DNA of 54,206 nt from Betaproteobacteria bacterium (GTDB lineage Bacteria > Pseudomonadota > Gammaproteobacteria > Burkholderiales > JAHFQX01), in assembly GCA_023259135.1 (NCBI GenBank), contig JAHFQX010000002.1:54026-108231 (forward strand). The letters are read 5' to 3'. A model generated the notes under the pieces. It did not search any database. It was given only the letters and a program-made list of their open reading frames with translations, and had not been told where the DNA came from. Shown in pieces: positions 17,483-25,712 of this stretch. Each line of letters starts with the position of its first letter. Position 1 is the stretch's first letter. Both the position numbers and the translations under genes were made by a program.

Positions 17483-17800
17483 ATGCGTTTTTCCGTCAGC
17501 GCCGGCTATCGCATCGGTCCGACCGAAATCGAGGAATGCATCTTCCGTCATCCGGCGGTGGCCGACGTGGCGGTGGTGGGCGCTCCCGACCCGATACGGG
17601 GTTCGGTGGTGAAGGCCTTCGTGGTGGCCAAACCCGGCTTCGCTCCCGGCGAAAGCCTCAAGGAGGAAATCCAGCTTCTGGTGAAAACCCGCCTCGCCGC
17701 CCATGAATATCCGCGGCAAGTCGAGTTCGTCGCCGATTTGCCGCGCACCGTCACCGGCAAGATTCAGCGCCATCTGCTGCGGGCGCGGGAGGCGGGATGA
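17483..17800 (+). pseudogene. C-terminal fragment of an acyl-CoA synthetase
   Basis: A 105-codon open frame encoding only the AMP-binding C-terminal domain. Homology starts at residue 6 (SAGYRIGPTEIEE, the A8 region) and runs through HEYPRQVEFV to the A10 motif LPRTVTGKIQRHLLR. The adenylate-forming N-terminal domain of about 400 residues is missing, and the sequence just upstream belongs to an unrelated, AT-richer segment. It overlaps the next CoA-transferase by ATGA, the junction expected of an ancestral operon. It is probably a truncated ligase left by the rearrangement that brought in 9594-17480. A free-standing C-domain that still folds cannot be excluded. Confidence 0.78.
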
Positions 17801-18963
17801 CGTTATCGGGACTCACGGTGCTGGAAGCGGGCGAATTCGTCGCCGCCCCCTATTGCGGCCGGCTGCTGGCGGACCTGGGAGCGCGAGTCATCAAGCTGGA
17901 GCCCCCCGGCGGGGACATTTCCCGGCGCTACGGGCCGTTTCCCGGCGGGGCGCCGGATCCGGAAAAAAGCGGCCTGTTCACTTTCCTCAACACCGGCAAG
18001 GAATCGGTGGTAGCGGATTTCGCTGACCCGGCCAGCCGCGAGCAGGTCCAGGCACTGGCGGCCCGGGCCGACGTCTGGCTCACCGGCCATCCCCGCCGCG
18101 GGCTTGCGGAGCAGGGCTTGGACTGGGATGCGCTGAGCCGGGCCAACTCCCGGCTGGTGTACTGCGCTCTGAGCACCTTCGGCTGGAGCGGGCCCTATCG
18201 GGACCGGCAAGGAGGCGGGCTCCATGCCTCGGCGTTGGCCGGCGTCACCTGGGCCATCGGCCAGCCGGGGCGGCCGCCCTTGCAATTGCCCCTGGCCCAG
18301 GCCGATTTCCAGGGCGGGGTGAACGCCGCCTGCGCCATCCTGGTGGCCTTGTACAGCCGGCGCCGGAACGGCGCGGGCCAGTTCATCGATGTGGCCTTGG
18401 CCGAGGTCTTGGCGAATTACGCCGGGATCGGCTCCACCTTATATCTCTATCACGGGCTGCAATGGCGCCGCGACGGTCAGCGGGCCTCGGGGTCCATGGG
18501 GCCCTATCCGCTGGGCATCTTCCCCTGCAAGGATGGCTTGGTGGTGCTGATCGCCCGCACCCCCAGGGACTGGGACCGGTTTCTCAAGGCCATGGGCTCG
18601 CCGGCCTGGGCGGCCAATCCCCGCTACCGGGACCAAGTGGCCATGGGCCGGGATTATCCCGACGAGGTGGATGCCTTGGTGAGGGAGCTGCTCAAGGATT
18701 ACAACCGGGAGGAGTTGTTCCGCATGGCCCGGGAGCAGGGCTTTCCCCTGGCGCCGCTGCGCACCATTCGGGATTCCCTGGAAGACACTCAATTCGCCCA
18801 CCGGGGCTTTTTCGAGACCGTGGAATTGCCGGGCATCGGCCCGGTGAAGCTGCCGCGGCTGCCTTTTCAGTTTTCCTCGGTAAAGCCCAGGCCCCTGGCC
18901 GCGCCCCCGCGCTTGGGCCAGCACACCGCGGCGGCGCTGCGGCGACTGTCCAATCCAGGTTAA
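17797..18963 (+). CDS. Family III (CaiB/BaiF) CoA-transferase
   Basis: A 388-residue CoA-transferase with LLADLGARVIKLEPPGGD at residues 23-40 and the catalytic Asp170 in LPLAQADFQGG. The usual ENFRPG motif is replaced by LTGHPRRGLAEQGLDW, so it is a divergent subgroup. It overlaps the ligase fragment by 4 bases and is followed at 11 bases by another, distinct CoA-transferase. In BbsEF-type enzymes two adjacent, dissimilar CaiB-family subunits form one heteromer; the same could hold here. The substrate is unknown. Confidence 0.9.
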   Translation: MTLSGLTVLEAGEFVAAPYCGRLLADLGARVIKLEPPGGDISRRYGPFPGGAPDPEKSGLFTFLNTGKESVVADFADPASREQVQALAARADVWLTGHPRRGLAEQGLDWDALSRANSRLVYCALSTFGWSGPYRDRQGGGLHASALAGVTWAIGQPGRPPLQLPLAQADFQGGVNAACAILVALYSRRRNGAGQFIDVALAEVLANYAGIGSTLYLYHGLQWRRDGQRASGSMGPYPLGIFPCKDGLVVLIARTPRDWDRFLKAMGSPAWAANPRYRDQVAMGRDYPDEVDALVRELLKDYNREELFRMAREQGFPLAPLRTIRDSLEDTQFAHRGFFETVELPGIGPVKLPRLPFQFSSVKPRPLAAPPRLGQHTAAALRRLSNPG

Positions 18964-18974
18964 ACGGAGAGCCC

Positions 18975-20207
18975 ATGTTGCCCTTGCAAGGATTGCGGGT
19001 GCTGGATTTGGGATGGGTCTGGGCGGGCCCCATGGCCGCGTGCTATCTCGCCGACCTGGGAGCGGAGGTCATCAAGCTGGAGCATACCGAGCGGCTGGAC
19101 AATTCGCGGTTGCGGGGCGCGCCCATCATCGACGGCAAAAAATTCTCCATCCCCGGTAAATCCATCGAGCTGGGACCGTACTACCATAGCTCCAACCGTC
19201 ACAAACTCTCCGCCCGGCTCAATCTCAAGCACCCGCGGGGCGCCGAGCTATTCCGGGCCCTGACGGCGAAGAGCGACATCGTGCTGGAGAACTTCACCCC
19301 CGGCACCTTGGAAGATCTGGGGCTGGATTACCCCGCCCTCAGCCGGGTCAAGCCGGACCTAGTGATGATCTCGCTGTCCACCGCCGGTCAGACCGGGCCC
19401 ATTTCCGATCTGCGGGGTTACGCCCCGGTGATTTCCGCCTACTCGGGGATGGAATCCCTGGTGGGATACGAAGGAGAGCCCCCCACCGGGATGCTGAACT
19501 TCGGCCTCAACGACGCCAGCTCCGGCGTGCATGCCCTGTTCGCCATGCTGGCGGCCCTGCTTCACCGTGACGCAACCGGCCAGGGCCAGTACATCGACCT
19601 GTCCCAGATGGAGGTGGGCGCGGCCCCGCTGGCCGAAGCGATGCTGGAATATCAGTTCAACGGCACGATCATGCAGAGCATCGGCAACAGCCATCGGCTG
19701 CACTGTCCCCACGGCGTGTTTCCCTGTGCCGGGGAGGATCGCTGGGTCGCGCTGAGCGTCGAAAACGATCCGCACTGGCAAGCTTTGCGGACCGCGTTGG
19801 GCGACCCGGAATGGGCGCGGGACGAGTCCTACCGCGCTGCCGCCGGCCGGCTCGCCGCCCGATCCCGGCTGGAGGCGGAGCTGGCTCGCTGGACCGCCGC
19901 CCGGAGCCGGGAAACGGCGGTCGAGCAACTCGTCGCCGCGGGAGTGCCCGCCACCCCGGTGCTGTCCATGGAAGAGCAATTCGAGGATCCCCATTTCGCC
20001 GCCCGGCAGATACGGCAGAAAACCGTCCATCCCTTGCTGGGGGAGGAAATGCTGTACCGCCTGCCCTGGCAAATGTCCGCCACGTCCATCTCCATTCGGG
20101 GTTCCGCTCCGCAGCTCGGAGAGCACGACGATTACGTCTACGGCGAGATCCTCGGCCTCGACGCCGAAACCATCCGTGGCCTGCAACAAGAAAAAATCAT
20201 CTACTGA
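18975..20207 (+). CDS. Family III (CaiB/BaiF) CoA-transferase, possible partner subunit
   Basis: A 410-residue CoA-transferase. Motifs: YLADLGAEVIKLEHTERLDN near residues 24-43, ENFTPGTLEDLGLDYPAL at 105-122, and the catalytic Asp180 in FGLNDASSG. It carries an insert with YYHSSNRHKLSARLNLKHPR not seen in the other copies. The start at 18975 follows CGGAGAGCCC; the longer in-frame reading from 18462 runs inside the previous gene. It is immediately downstream of the 17797 gene and upstream of a hydratase gene at 20 bases, so one transcript is very likely. Confidence 0.92.
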   Translation: MLPLQGLRVLDLGWVWAGPMAACYLADLGAEVIKLEHTERLDNSRLRGAPIIDGKKFSIPGKSIELGPYYHSSNRHKLSARLNLKHPRGAELFRALTAKSDIVLENFTPGTLEDLGLDYPALSRVKPDLVMISLSTAGQTGPISDLRGYAPVISAYSGMESLVGYEGEPPTGMLNFGLNDASSGVHALFAMLAALLHRDATGQGQYIDLSQMEVGAAPLAEAMLEYQFNGTIMQSIGNSHRLHCPHGVFPCAGEDRWVALSVENDPHWQALRTALGDPEWARDESYRAAAGRLAARSRLEAELARWTAARSRETAVEQLVAAGVPATPVLSMEEQFEDPHFAARQIRQKTVHPLLGEEMLYRLPWQMSATSISIRGSAPQLGEHDDYVYGEILGLDAETIRGLQQEKIIY

Positions 20208-20226
20208 TCATCCACCGAAAGGAACC

Positions 20227-21357
20227 ATGCCCATGTCCAGCGACAAGAGATTTCCCGTCATTACCGATCAAGCCCTGGCCGAATTGCGCCAGCGCATCGG
20301 CAAGAAGCTAGAGAAGCAGGTCATCTGGATCAGCGAGTGCAGCGAGGACGCCATCCGCCACTATGCCCACGGCATCGGCGACGACAACCCGCTGTGGTGC
20401 GATCCCGAGTACGCCAAGAGCACCCGCTACGGTTCCCTGCTGGCGCCGCCCTCCATTCTCCACGCCATGACCCCCATGAACGCCTTCCAGGGGCTGCCGG
20501 GAATTCACGCCATGTACGCCGGCGGCGATTGGACTTGGCATTCGCCCATGCGGGTCGGCGACAAGATTCGCACCGAGACCGCCCTCAAGGATCTCATCGA
20601 GCGCAAAACCCGGTTCTCCGGCCGCTCCATCCAGCAAGTGGTGCATTTCGATTTCTACAACCAGCGCAATGAAAAAGTGGCGGAATGCGACCAATGGGCC
20701 TTCCGCACCGAACGGGACACGGCCCGGGAAAAAGGGGTCAAGTACAAGAACCTGAAACCCCCCAAAGTTTACAGCGACGAGGAAATCCAGCGGATCACCG
20801 AAGCCTATGCCAATGAAGCCGTGCGGGGCCGGGATACGCTCTACTGGGAAGACGTCAAGGTGGGCGACGCCCTGCCTTCCATCCTCAAGGGTCCCATGAC
20901 CATCACCGGCTTCATCGCCTACGTGCAGGGCTGGGGGGGCATCTTCGTCCGCGCCCACAAGCTGGCCTTCAAGCTGTTCCGCAGCGCTCCCGGCTCGGCC
21001 ATCCCCAACTCCCGCAACATCCCCGACGTCCCGGAGCGGGTTCACTGGGAAAACGAGTTCGCCACCCGGGTGGGAGCCCCGGCGCCTTACGACTACGGTC
21101 CCGAGCGCATCTCCTGGATGAGCCACATCATGACCAACTGGATCGGCGACGACGGCTGGCTGCATCGGCTCGACGCCCGCATCCGCCGCCACAACCCGGA
21201 AGGCGATTTGCTCACCCTCACCGGCAAGGTCACCGATAAGCGGGAGGAGCAAGGCAAGGCCACGGTGACCTGCGCATTGCGAGCCGAGAACCAAGACGGC
21301 GAGCTGTCCTGCGAAGGCACCGCGGTGGTCATCCTCCCCCGCAGGCAGTCCGCCTAG
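20227..21357 (+). CDS. Double hot-dog MaoC/FAS1-like dehydratase, copy 2
   Basis: A 376-residue protein with two hot-dog domains. The N-terminal motif GDDNPLWCDPEYA (residues 51-63) has Trp57 at the usual catalytic His position. The C-terminal half has PMTITGFIAYVQGWGG, DYGPERISWM and IRRHNPEGD. The start at 20227 follows AAAGGAACC; a second ATG at 20233 is possible. It is a close tandem paralogue of the next gene (21381) and more distant from 11584. The tandem pair may form a heteromer or handle two successive intermediates. The chemistry is inferred from the family only. Confidence 0.88.
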   Translation: MPMSSDKRFPVITDQALAELRQRIGKKLEKQVIWISECSEDAIRHYAHGIGDDNPLWCDPEYAKSTRYGSLLAPPSILHAMTPMNAFQGLPGIHAMYAGGDWTWHSPMRVGDKIRTETALKDLIERKTRFSGRSIQQVVHFDFYNQRNEKVAECDQWAFRTERDTAREKGVKYKNLKPPKVYSDEEIQRITEAYANEAVRGRDTLYWEDVKVGDALPSILKGPMTITGFIAYVQGWGGIFVRAHKLAFKLFRSAPGSAIPNSRNIPDVPERVHWENEFATRVGAPAPYDYGPERISWMSHIMTNWIGDDGWLHRLDARIRRHNPEGDLLTLTGKVTDKREEQGKATVTCALRAENQDGELSCEGTAVVILPRRQSA

Positions 21358-21380
21358 TCCTCAATATTTCCGGAGCCATC

Positions 21381-22523
21381 ATGCAGCAGCAGCAAAAATC
21401 CATCGAGCACTTTCCCACCATCAACGACGCCGCCCTTGAAGACTTGCGCCGCCGCATCGGCGTGAAGATCGTCCACACTCTGGAACCCTGGGTGTCGGAG
21501 GCGAACCGGGACGCCATTCGCCACTATGCCCACGGCATCGGCGACGACAACCCGCTGTGGTGCGATCCGGAATACGCCCAGAACACCCGTTACGGCACGA
21601 TCATCGCCCCCCCCAGCTTCCTCTACGCCGCCAACCGCATCGTCAGCGGCTACGTGGGGGGCTTGCCGGGAGTCCACGCCATGTTCGCCGGCACCGACTG
21701 GACTTGGCTGCTGCCGATCCGGCGCAACGACGAAATCAAAAGCGCGGCTTATCTCAAGGATCTGATCGTGCGGCAGACCCGCTTCGCCGGCCGCGCGGTG
21801 CAGCAGATCTACCATGTGGATTTCTACAACCAGCGCGACGAGAAAATCGCCGAAGCCGATTCCTGGTGTTTCCGCACCGAGCGCCAGACCGCCCGGGACA
21901 AAGGGACCAAATACAAGGATCTCAAGCCCAAGAAGATTTATACCGCCGAGGAAATTCAAGCCATCTCCGAAGCCTATCTGAATGAAGAAGTACGAGGCGC
22001 CACCCCGCGCTACTGGGAGGACGTGAAAGTCGGCGACACCTTGCCCTCCATCGTCAAGGGCCCCATGACCGTGACCGGTTTCATCGGCTATGTGCAGGGC
22101 TGGGGCGGACTTTACATCCGCGCCCACAAAATCGCCTTCAAGACCTTCGCGGCTCACCCCAACCTGGGCATTCCCAACGCCCAGAACATCCCCGACGCCC
22201 CGGAGCGGGTGCATTGGGAGGAAGCCCTGGCCCGCGCCGTGGGCACCCCCGATCCCTACGACTACGGCCCCGAGCGCATCTCCTGGATGGGACATCTGAT
22301 GACCAACTGGATCGGCGACGACGGCTGGCTGTCCCGCCTCAATGCCAAGATCGTGCGCCACAACCCGGTGGGGGATTTGCTCACGATCAACGGCAAGGTG
22401 GTGGGGAAATTCGAGCGGGACGGCGAGGGTTTCGTGGTCTGCGACCTGCTGGCCACCAACCAGGACGGCGAACGTTCCTGCGAAGGCCAAGCCGAGGCCC
22501 GCTTGCCGCGCAAGGGAGGCTAG
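21381..22523 (+). CDS. Double hot-dog MaoC/FAS1-like dehydratase, copy 3
   Basis: A 380-residue tandem paralogue of the 20227 gene, starting 23 bases after it with CCGGAGCC upstream. GDDNPLWCDPEYA has Trp60 in place of His. The C-terminal domain has PMTVTGFIGYVQGWGG, YDYGPERISWMGH and NWIGDDGWLSR. Its N-terminal middle, SRxVSG-like RIVSGYVGGLPGVHAMFAGT, is shared with the 11584 copy, so 21381 may be the more direct counterpart of that gene. It is followed at 42 bases by a TctC-type gene, repeating the hydratase-TctC order seen at 11584-13738. Confidence 0.88.
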   Translation: MQQQQKSIEHFPTINDAALEDLRRRIGVKIVHTLEPWVSEANRDAIRHYAHGIGDDNPLWCDPEYAQNTRYGTIIAPPSFLYAANRIVSGYVGGLPGVHAMFAGTDWTWLLPIRRNDEIKSAAYLKDLIVRQTRFAGRAVQQIYHVDFYNQRDEKIAEADSWCFRTERQTARDKGTKYKDLKPKKIYTAEEIQAISEAYLNEEVRGATPRYWEDVKVGDTLPSIVKGPMTVTGFIGYVQGWGGLYIRAHKIAFKTFAAHPNLGIPNAQNIPDAPERVHWEEALARAVGTPDPYDYGPERISWMGHLMTNWIGDDGWLSRLNAKIVRHNPVGDLLTINGKVVGKFERDGEGFVVCDLLATNQDGERSCEGQAEARLPRKGG

Positions 22524-22565
22524 CCGCCCGGCTATCGATGTTGCTTAACCGAAGAGGAGGCACCA

Positions 22566-23531
22566 ATGAAAAGCTTGGCCATCATCGTTTCATCCATGCT
22601 GCTGGGGGTCGCGGCGATCCTGCCGGTGAACGCCCAGACCTATCCCACCAAGCCGGTTCGCCTGGTGGTGCCTTATCCCGCCGGCCAGGGCACCGACATC
22701 ATGGCCCGAGCCATCGCCGAGCGCTTGGCGGAACGTCTCGGGCACCAGGTAGTAATAGACAACCGGCCGGGGGCCGGCGGCAACATCGGCACAGACCTGG
22801 TCGCCAAGGCCGCTCCCGACGGCTACACGTTGCTGATGGGGACCAACGCCACCCATGCCATGAACCCCAGTTTGTACGGCAACATTCCCTTCGATCCCAT
22901 CAAGGATTTTTCCCCCGTCATTCTCGTGGGCACCCTGCCGCTGATCCTGGTGGCGCATCCCTCGATTACAGCCAATTCGGTCAAGGAGGTCGTGGATCTT
23001 GCCAAAGCCAGGCCCGGCGCCTTGAATTTCGGCATCGGCAGCACCAGCTCACGGGTATCCGCTGAATTGTTCAAGCGCCTAACGGCCATCGACATCGTCC
23101 CGGTGCTCTACAAAGGGGCCACGGCGATGTTCACCGACCTGATTGGCGGCCAAATTCAGTTGGGCTTTGAAACCGTGGCCACGGCTCTGCCCCAGGTGAA
23201 GGCTGGCAAGGTCAAGCCCATCGCCGTCACCAGCGCCAAGCGCACCGATCTGGCCCCCACGGTTCCCACCTTTGCCGAGTCAGGCCTGGCGGGCTACGAC
23301 GTGGTGGGATGGAATGCGCTGTTCGCCCCCAAGGGCACCCCTCCCGAGATCGTCGCCAAGCTCAACGCCGAAATCGGCAAGATCCTGCAAACCCCGGAGA
23401 TGAAGCAACGCATGGCCTCCATCGGCTTCGATCCGGCGGGAGGCAGTGCCGAGCAGTTGGCCGCCTATGTGCGCACGGAAAGCGACAAGTGGGGCCAGAC
23501 CATCAAGGCGGCCGGGATTCGGGCGGATTAG
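22566..23531 (+). CDS. TctC/Bug-type periplasmic substrate-binding protein, copy 3
   Basis: A 321-residue Bug-family protein with a strong ribosome-binding site (GAAGAGGAGG). The signal peptide ends VNAQ before TYPTKPVRLVVPYPAG. It closely parallels the copy at 13899 (GQGTDIMAR, NRPGAGGNIGT, GSTSSRVS, LYKGATAMFTDLIG, FAESGLAGYDVV), so the two are paralogues that diverged fairly recently. It carries flank-like GC content, unlike 13899. No membrane permease partner is adjacent. Confidence 0.93.
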   Translation: MKSLAIIVSSMLLGVAAILPVNAQTYPTKPVRLVVPYPAGQGTDIMARAIAERLAERLGHQVVIDNRPGAGGNIGTDLVAKAAPDGYTLLMGTNATHAMNPSLYGNIPFDPIKDFSPVILVGTLPLILVAHPSITANSVKEVVDLAKARPGALNFGIGSTSSRVSAELFKRLTAIDIVPVLYKGATAMFTDLIGGQIQLGFETVATALPQVKAGKVKPIAVTSAKRTDLAPTVPTFAESGLAGYDVVGWNALFAPKGTPPEIVAKLNAEIGKILQTPEMKQRMASIGFDPAGGSAEQLAAYVRTESDKWGQTIKAAGIRAD

Positions 23532-23547
23532 TCCGAGGGGGGCGACG

Positions 23548-24762
23548 ATGCAAGCCGCGGAATGGGCCGGACCTCTGGCGGGGGTTAAGGTACTCGATCT
23601 GTCTTTGATGGTGGCGGGGCCCTATACCACGACCCTGCTCGGCGACCTGGGCGCCGAGATCTGGAAGGTCGAGCCGCCCTGGGGAGACGGCACCCGCAGC
23701 ATGGCGCCGTACGTGAACGGGGAGAGCCACTACTTCATCGCCATCAACCGCAACAAGAAAAGCCTGGCGGTGGATCTGAAACAGCCGCGGGGCGCGCAAG
23801 TCATCCGTGATCTGGTGCGCCGCGCCGACGTGCTGGTGGAGAACTTCCGGCCCGGGGTCATGGATGCCTTGGGGCTGGACTACGGGACCTTGGCGGAGCT
23901 CAATCCGCGGCTCATCTATTGCTCCATCACCGGCTTCGGCACAGACAGCCCATTGCGGGACAAGCCTTCTTACGACATCGTCACCCAGGCGTTGAGCGGC
24001 GCCATGAGCGTGAACGGCGATCCCGACGGCCCGCCGCAAAAAATCGGGCTGCCGCTGGGAGACTTGGTAGGCGGGATCTACGGCTCCCTGGGCGTGGTCG
24101 CCGCGCTTTTCGAACGGCAAGCCGGCAGTGGCGGCGGCCGGCACATCGATCTCAGCCTGGTGGATGGGATGCTGGGAATGCTGGGATACTTTGCCCAGAT
24201 TTATTTCGTCACCGGAAAGAACCCGGGGCGCGCCGGCTCCAAGCACCCGGCTTTTTCTCCCTACGGCAGCTATCCCACCGCCGACGGGCACATCGTCATC
24301 GCTTGCCTGACCGAGACCTTCTGGGCCAATTTCGCCAAAGCGCTGGAGCACCCCGATCTGCTCGACGACCCGCGCTTCACCGTCAACGAAGCGCGCCTCA
24401 AAAACCGGGATGCGCTGGACGCCGAAGTCAGCGCCGTCATGCGGCGGCGGCCGATGGCGGAATGGCAAGCCATCCTGGAAGCCCACGACGTGCCCCATGC
24501 CCCCATCCTGGGCGTCGGGGAAGCCTTGGAACAGCCCCATGCCCGGGCCCGCGACATGGTGGTCACGGCGGACCATCCGCGGGCCGGAACCCTGCGCATG
24601 GTAGGACGGCCGATCAAATATGTGGGCATGCCGCAACGCCCCCTGGATCCACCGCCCATGTTCGGGGAGCATACGCGGCAAATATTGGCCGAAGAATTGG
24701 GGTACGCAGAGGAGGTGATCAATGCGCTGGAGCAAGATGGGACCATCAATCGTCAGCAATGA
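23548..24762 (+). CDS. Family III (CaiB/BaiF) CoA-transferase, subgroup 1
   Basis: A 404-residue CoA-transferase with GAEIWKVEPPWGDGTR at about residues 35-50, ENFRPGVMDALGLDYG at 98-113, and the catalytic Asp172 in IGLPLGDLVGG. The C-terminal MVVTADHPRAG...MVGRPIKY stretch is shared with 29313 and with the remnant at 9594-9960, so these three form one subgroup. The start at 23548 follows GAGGGGGGCG; longer in-frame starts lie inside the TctC gene. It starts 16 bases after that gene and is followed at 32 bases by a crotonase. Confidence 0.94.
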   Translation: MQAAEWAGPLAGVKVLDLSLMVAGPYTTTLLGDLGAEIWKVEPPWGDGTRSMAPYVNGESHYFIAINRNKKSLAVDLKQPRGAQVIRDLVRRADVLVENFRPGVMDALGLDYGTLAELNPRLIYCSITGFGTDSPLRDKPSYDIVTQALSGAMSVNGDPDGPPQKIGLPLGDLVGGIYGSLGVVAALFERQAGSGGGRHIDLSLVDGMLGMLGYFAQIYFVTGKNPGRAGSKHPAFSPYGSYPTADGHIVIACLTETFWANFAKALEHPDLLDDPRFTVNEARLKNRDALDAEVSAVMRRRPMAEWQAILEAHDVPHAPILGVGEALEQPHARARDMVVTADHPRAGTLRMVGRPIKYVGMPQRPLDPPPMFGEHTRQILAEELGYAEEVINALEQDGTINRQQ

Positions 24763-24794
24763 CATACAACGTAGCTTAACTCAGGAGATCAACC

Positions 24795-25679
24795 ATGGAC
24801 TTTGAATTCATTCTTTACGAGAAGGACCCGAAAGCCCACATCGCCCGGGTCACCATGAACCGCGCCCACAAGCTCAACTGCCTGACCCAGGAAATGTACA
24901 AGGAAATCGGCATCGCCATGGAGGATGCCGAGGACGACGACGATATCAAGGTCATCATCCTGCGGGGCGCGGGCAACAGCTTCTCCACCGGCCAGGACTT
25001 GAGCGAGGTCGGCTTCATCTACGGTTTCCAGGGCCACGGCAAGGCGCGGCGCCCTAGCCAGAAGCGGCGCATGGCGGTGGACAAGCGCTGGATGGAAAAC
25101 CTCGCCAAAGTGTTCTATTGCAACAAGGCCACCATTGCCCAAGTGCAGGGCCATTGCCTCGGCGCCGGCCTGGATCTGTTCATGTCCTGCGACCTGTCGG
25201 TGGTGGCAGAGGATGCCCAGTTCGGTCATCCGGGACAACGGCTGGTGGGACCGGCCTTCGATTTCAACATGCCGCTCTACCTGTGGAAGCTGGGCCCCAC
25301 CCTGGCCAAGAACATTCTCTTCACCGGTGACTCCATCAGCGGCCGCGACGCCGAGCGCTGGGGCATCGTGACCAAGGTGGTGCCGGCCGATCGCCTGGAG
25401 GCGGAAACCGAGACCCTGGCCCGCAAGGTGGCGCTGATGCCGGGGGACGGCATCGTCATGGGCAAGGCCGGCCTGCGGCTGGCGGCCGACATCATGGGCA
25501 TCGGCGCGGGCTATTCCTACGGCCCCATCGCGCATACCTGGGGCACCAACCTGCGCTTCGAGGCCGACGAACACAACTTCTTCCGCGCCCGGAGCGACAA
25601 GGGCGCGCGGGAGGCCTTCCACGAACGCGACCAGCGGTTCGCCGAAGCAGAACAGCGCAACAAAGAGGGCTCCAAGTAG
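24795..25679 (+). CDS. Crotonase-family protein with altered catalytic residues
   Basis: A 294-residue enoyl-CoA hydratase/isomerase-fold protein. The oxyanion-hole stretch GHCLGAGLDLFMSCD (residues 119-133) has Asp127 where hydratases have the first catalytic Glu. The second Glu position, in AQFGHPGQRLVGP (141-153), is Gly147. FTGDSISGRDAERWGIVTKV is a normal family C-terminal part. Without both Glu residues it may not be a plain hydratase; dehalogenase-, hydrolase-, isomerase- or C-C-cleaving crotonases use Asp or other residues. CAGGAGATC precedes the ATG. It is the last gene of the 17.8-25.7 kb run before duplicated unit B. Confidence 0.87.
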   Translation: MDFEFILYEKDPKAHIARVTMNRAHKLNCLTQEMYKEIGIAMEDAEDDDDIKVIILRGAGNSFSTGQDLSEVGFIYGFQGHGKARRPSQKRRMAVDKRWMENLAKVFYCNKATIAQVQGHCLGAGLDLFMSCDLSVVAEDAQFGHPGQRLVGPAFDFNMPLYLWKLGPTLAKNILFTGDSISGRDAERWGIVTKVVPADRLEAETETLARKVALMPGDGIVMGKAGLRLAADIMGIGAGYSYGPIAHTWGTNLRFEADEHNFFRARSDKGAREAFHERDQRFAEAEQRNKEGSK

Positions 25680-25712
25680 CCGCTCCCCGCTCGTTCAGGT
25701 GGGGGGATCGGG

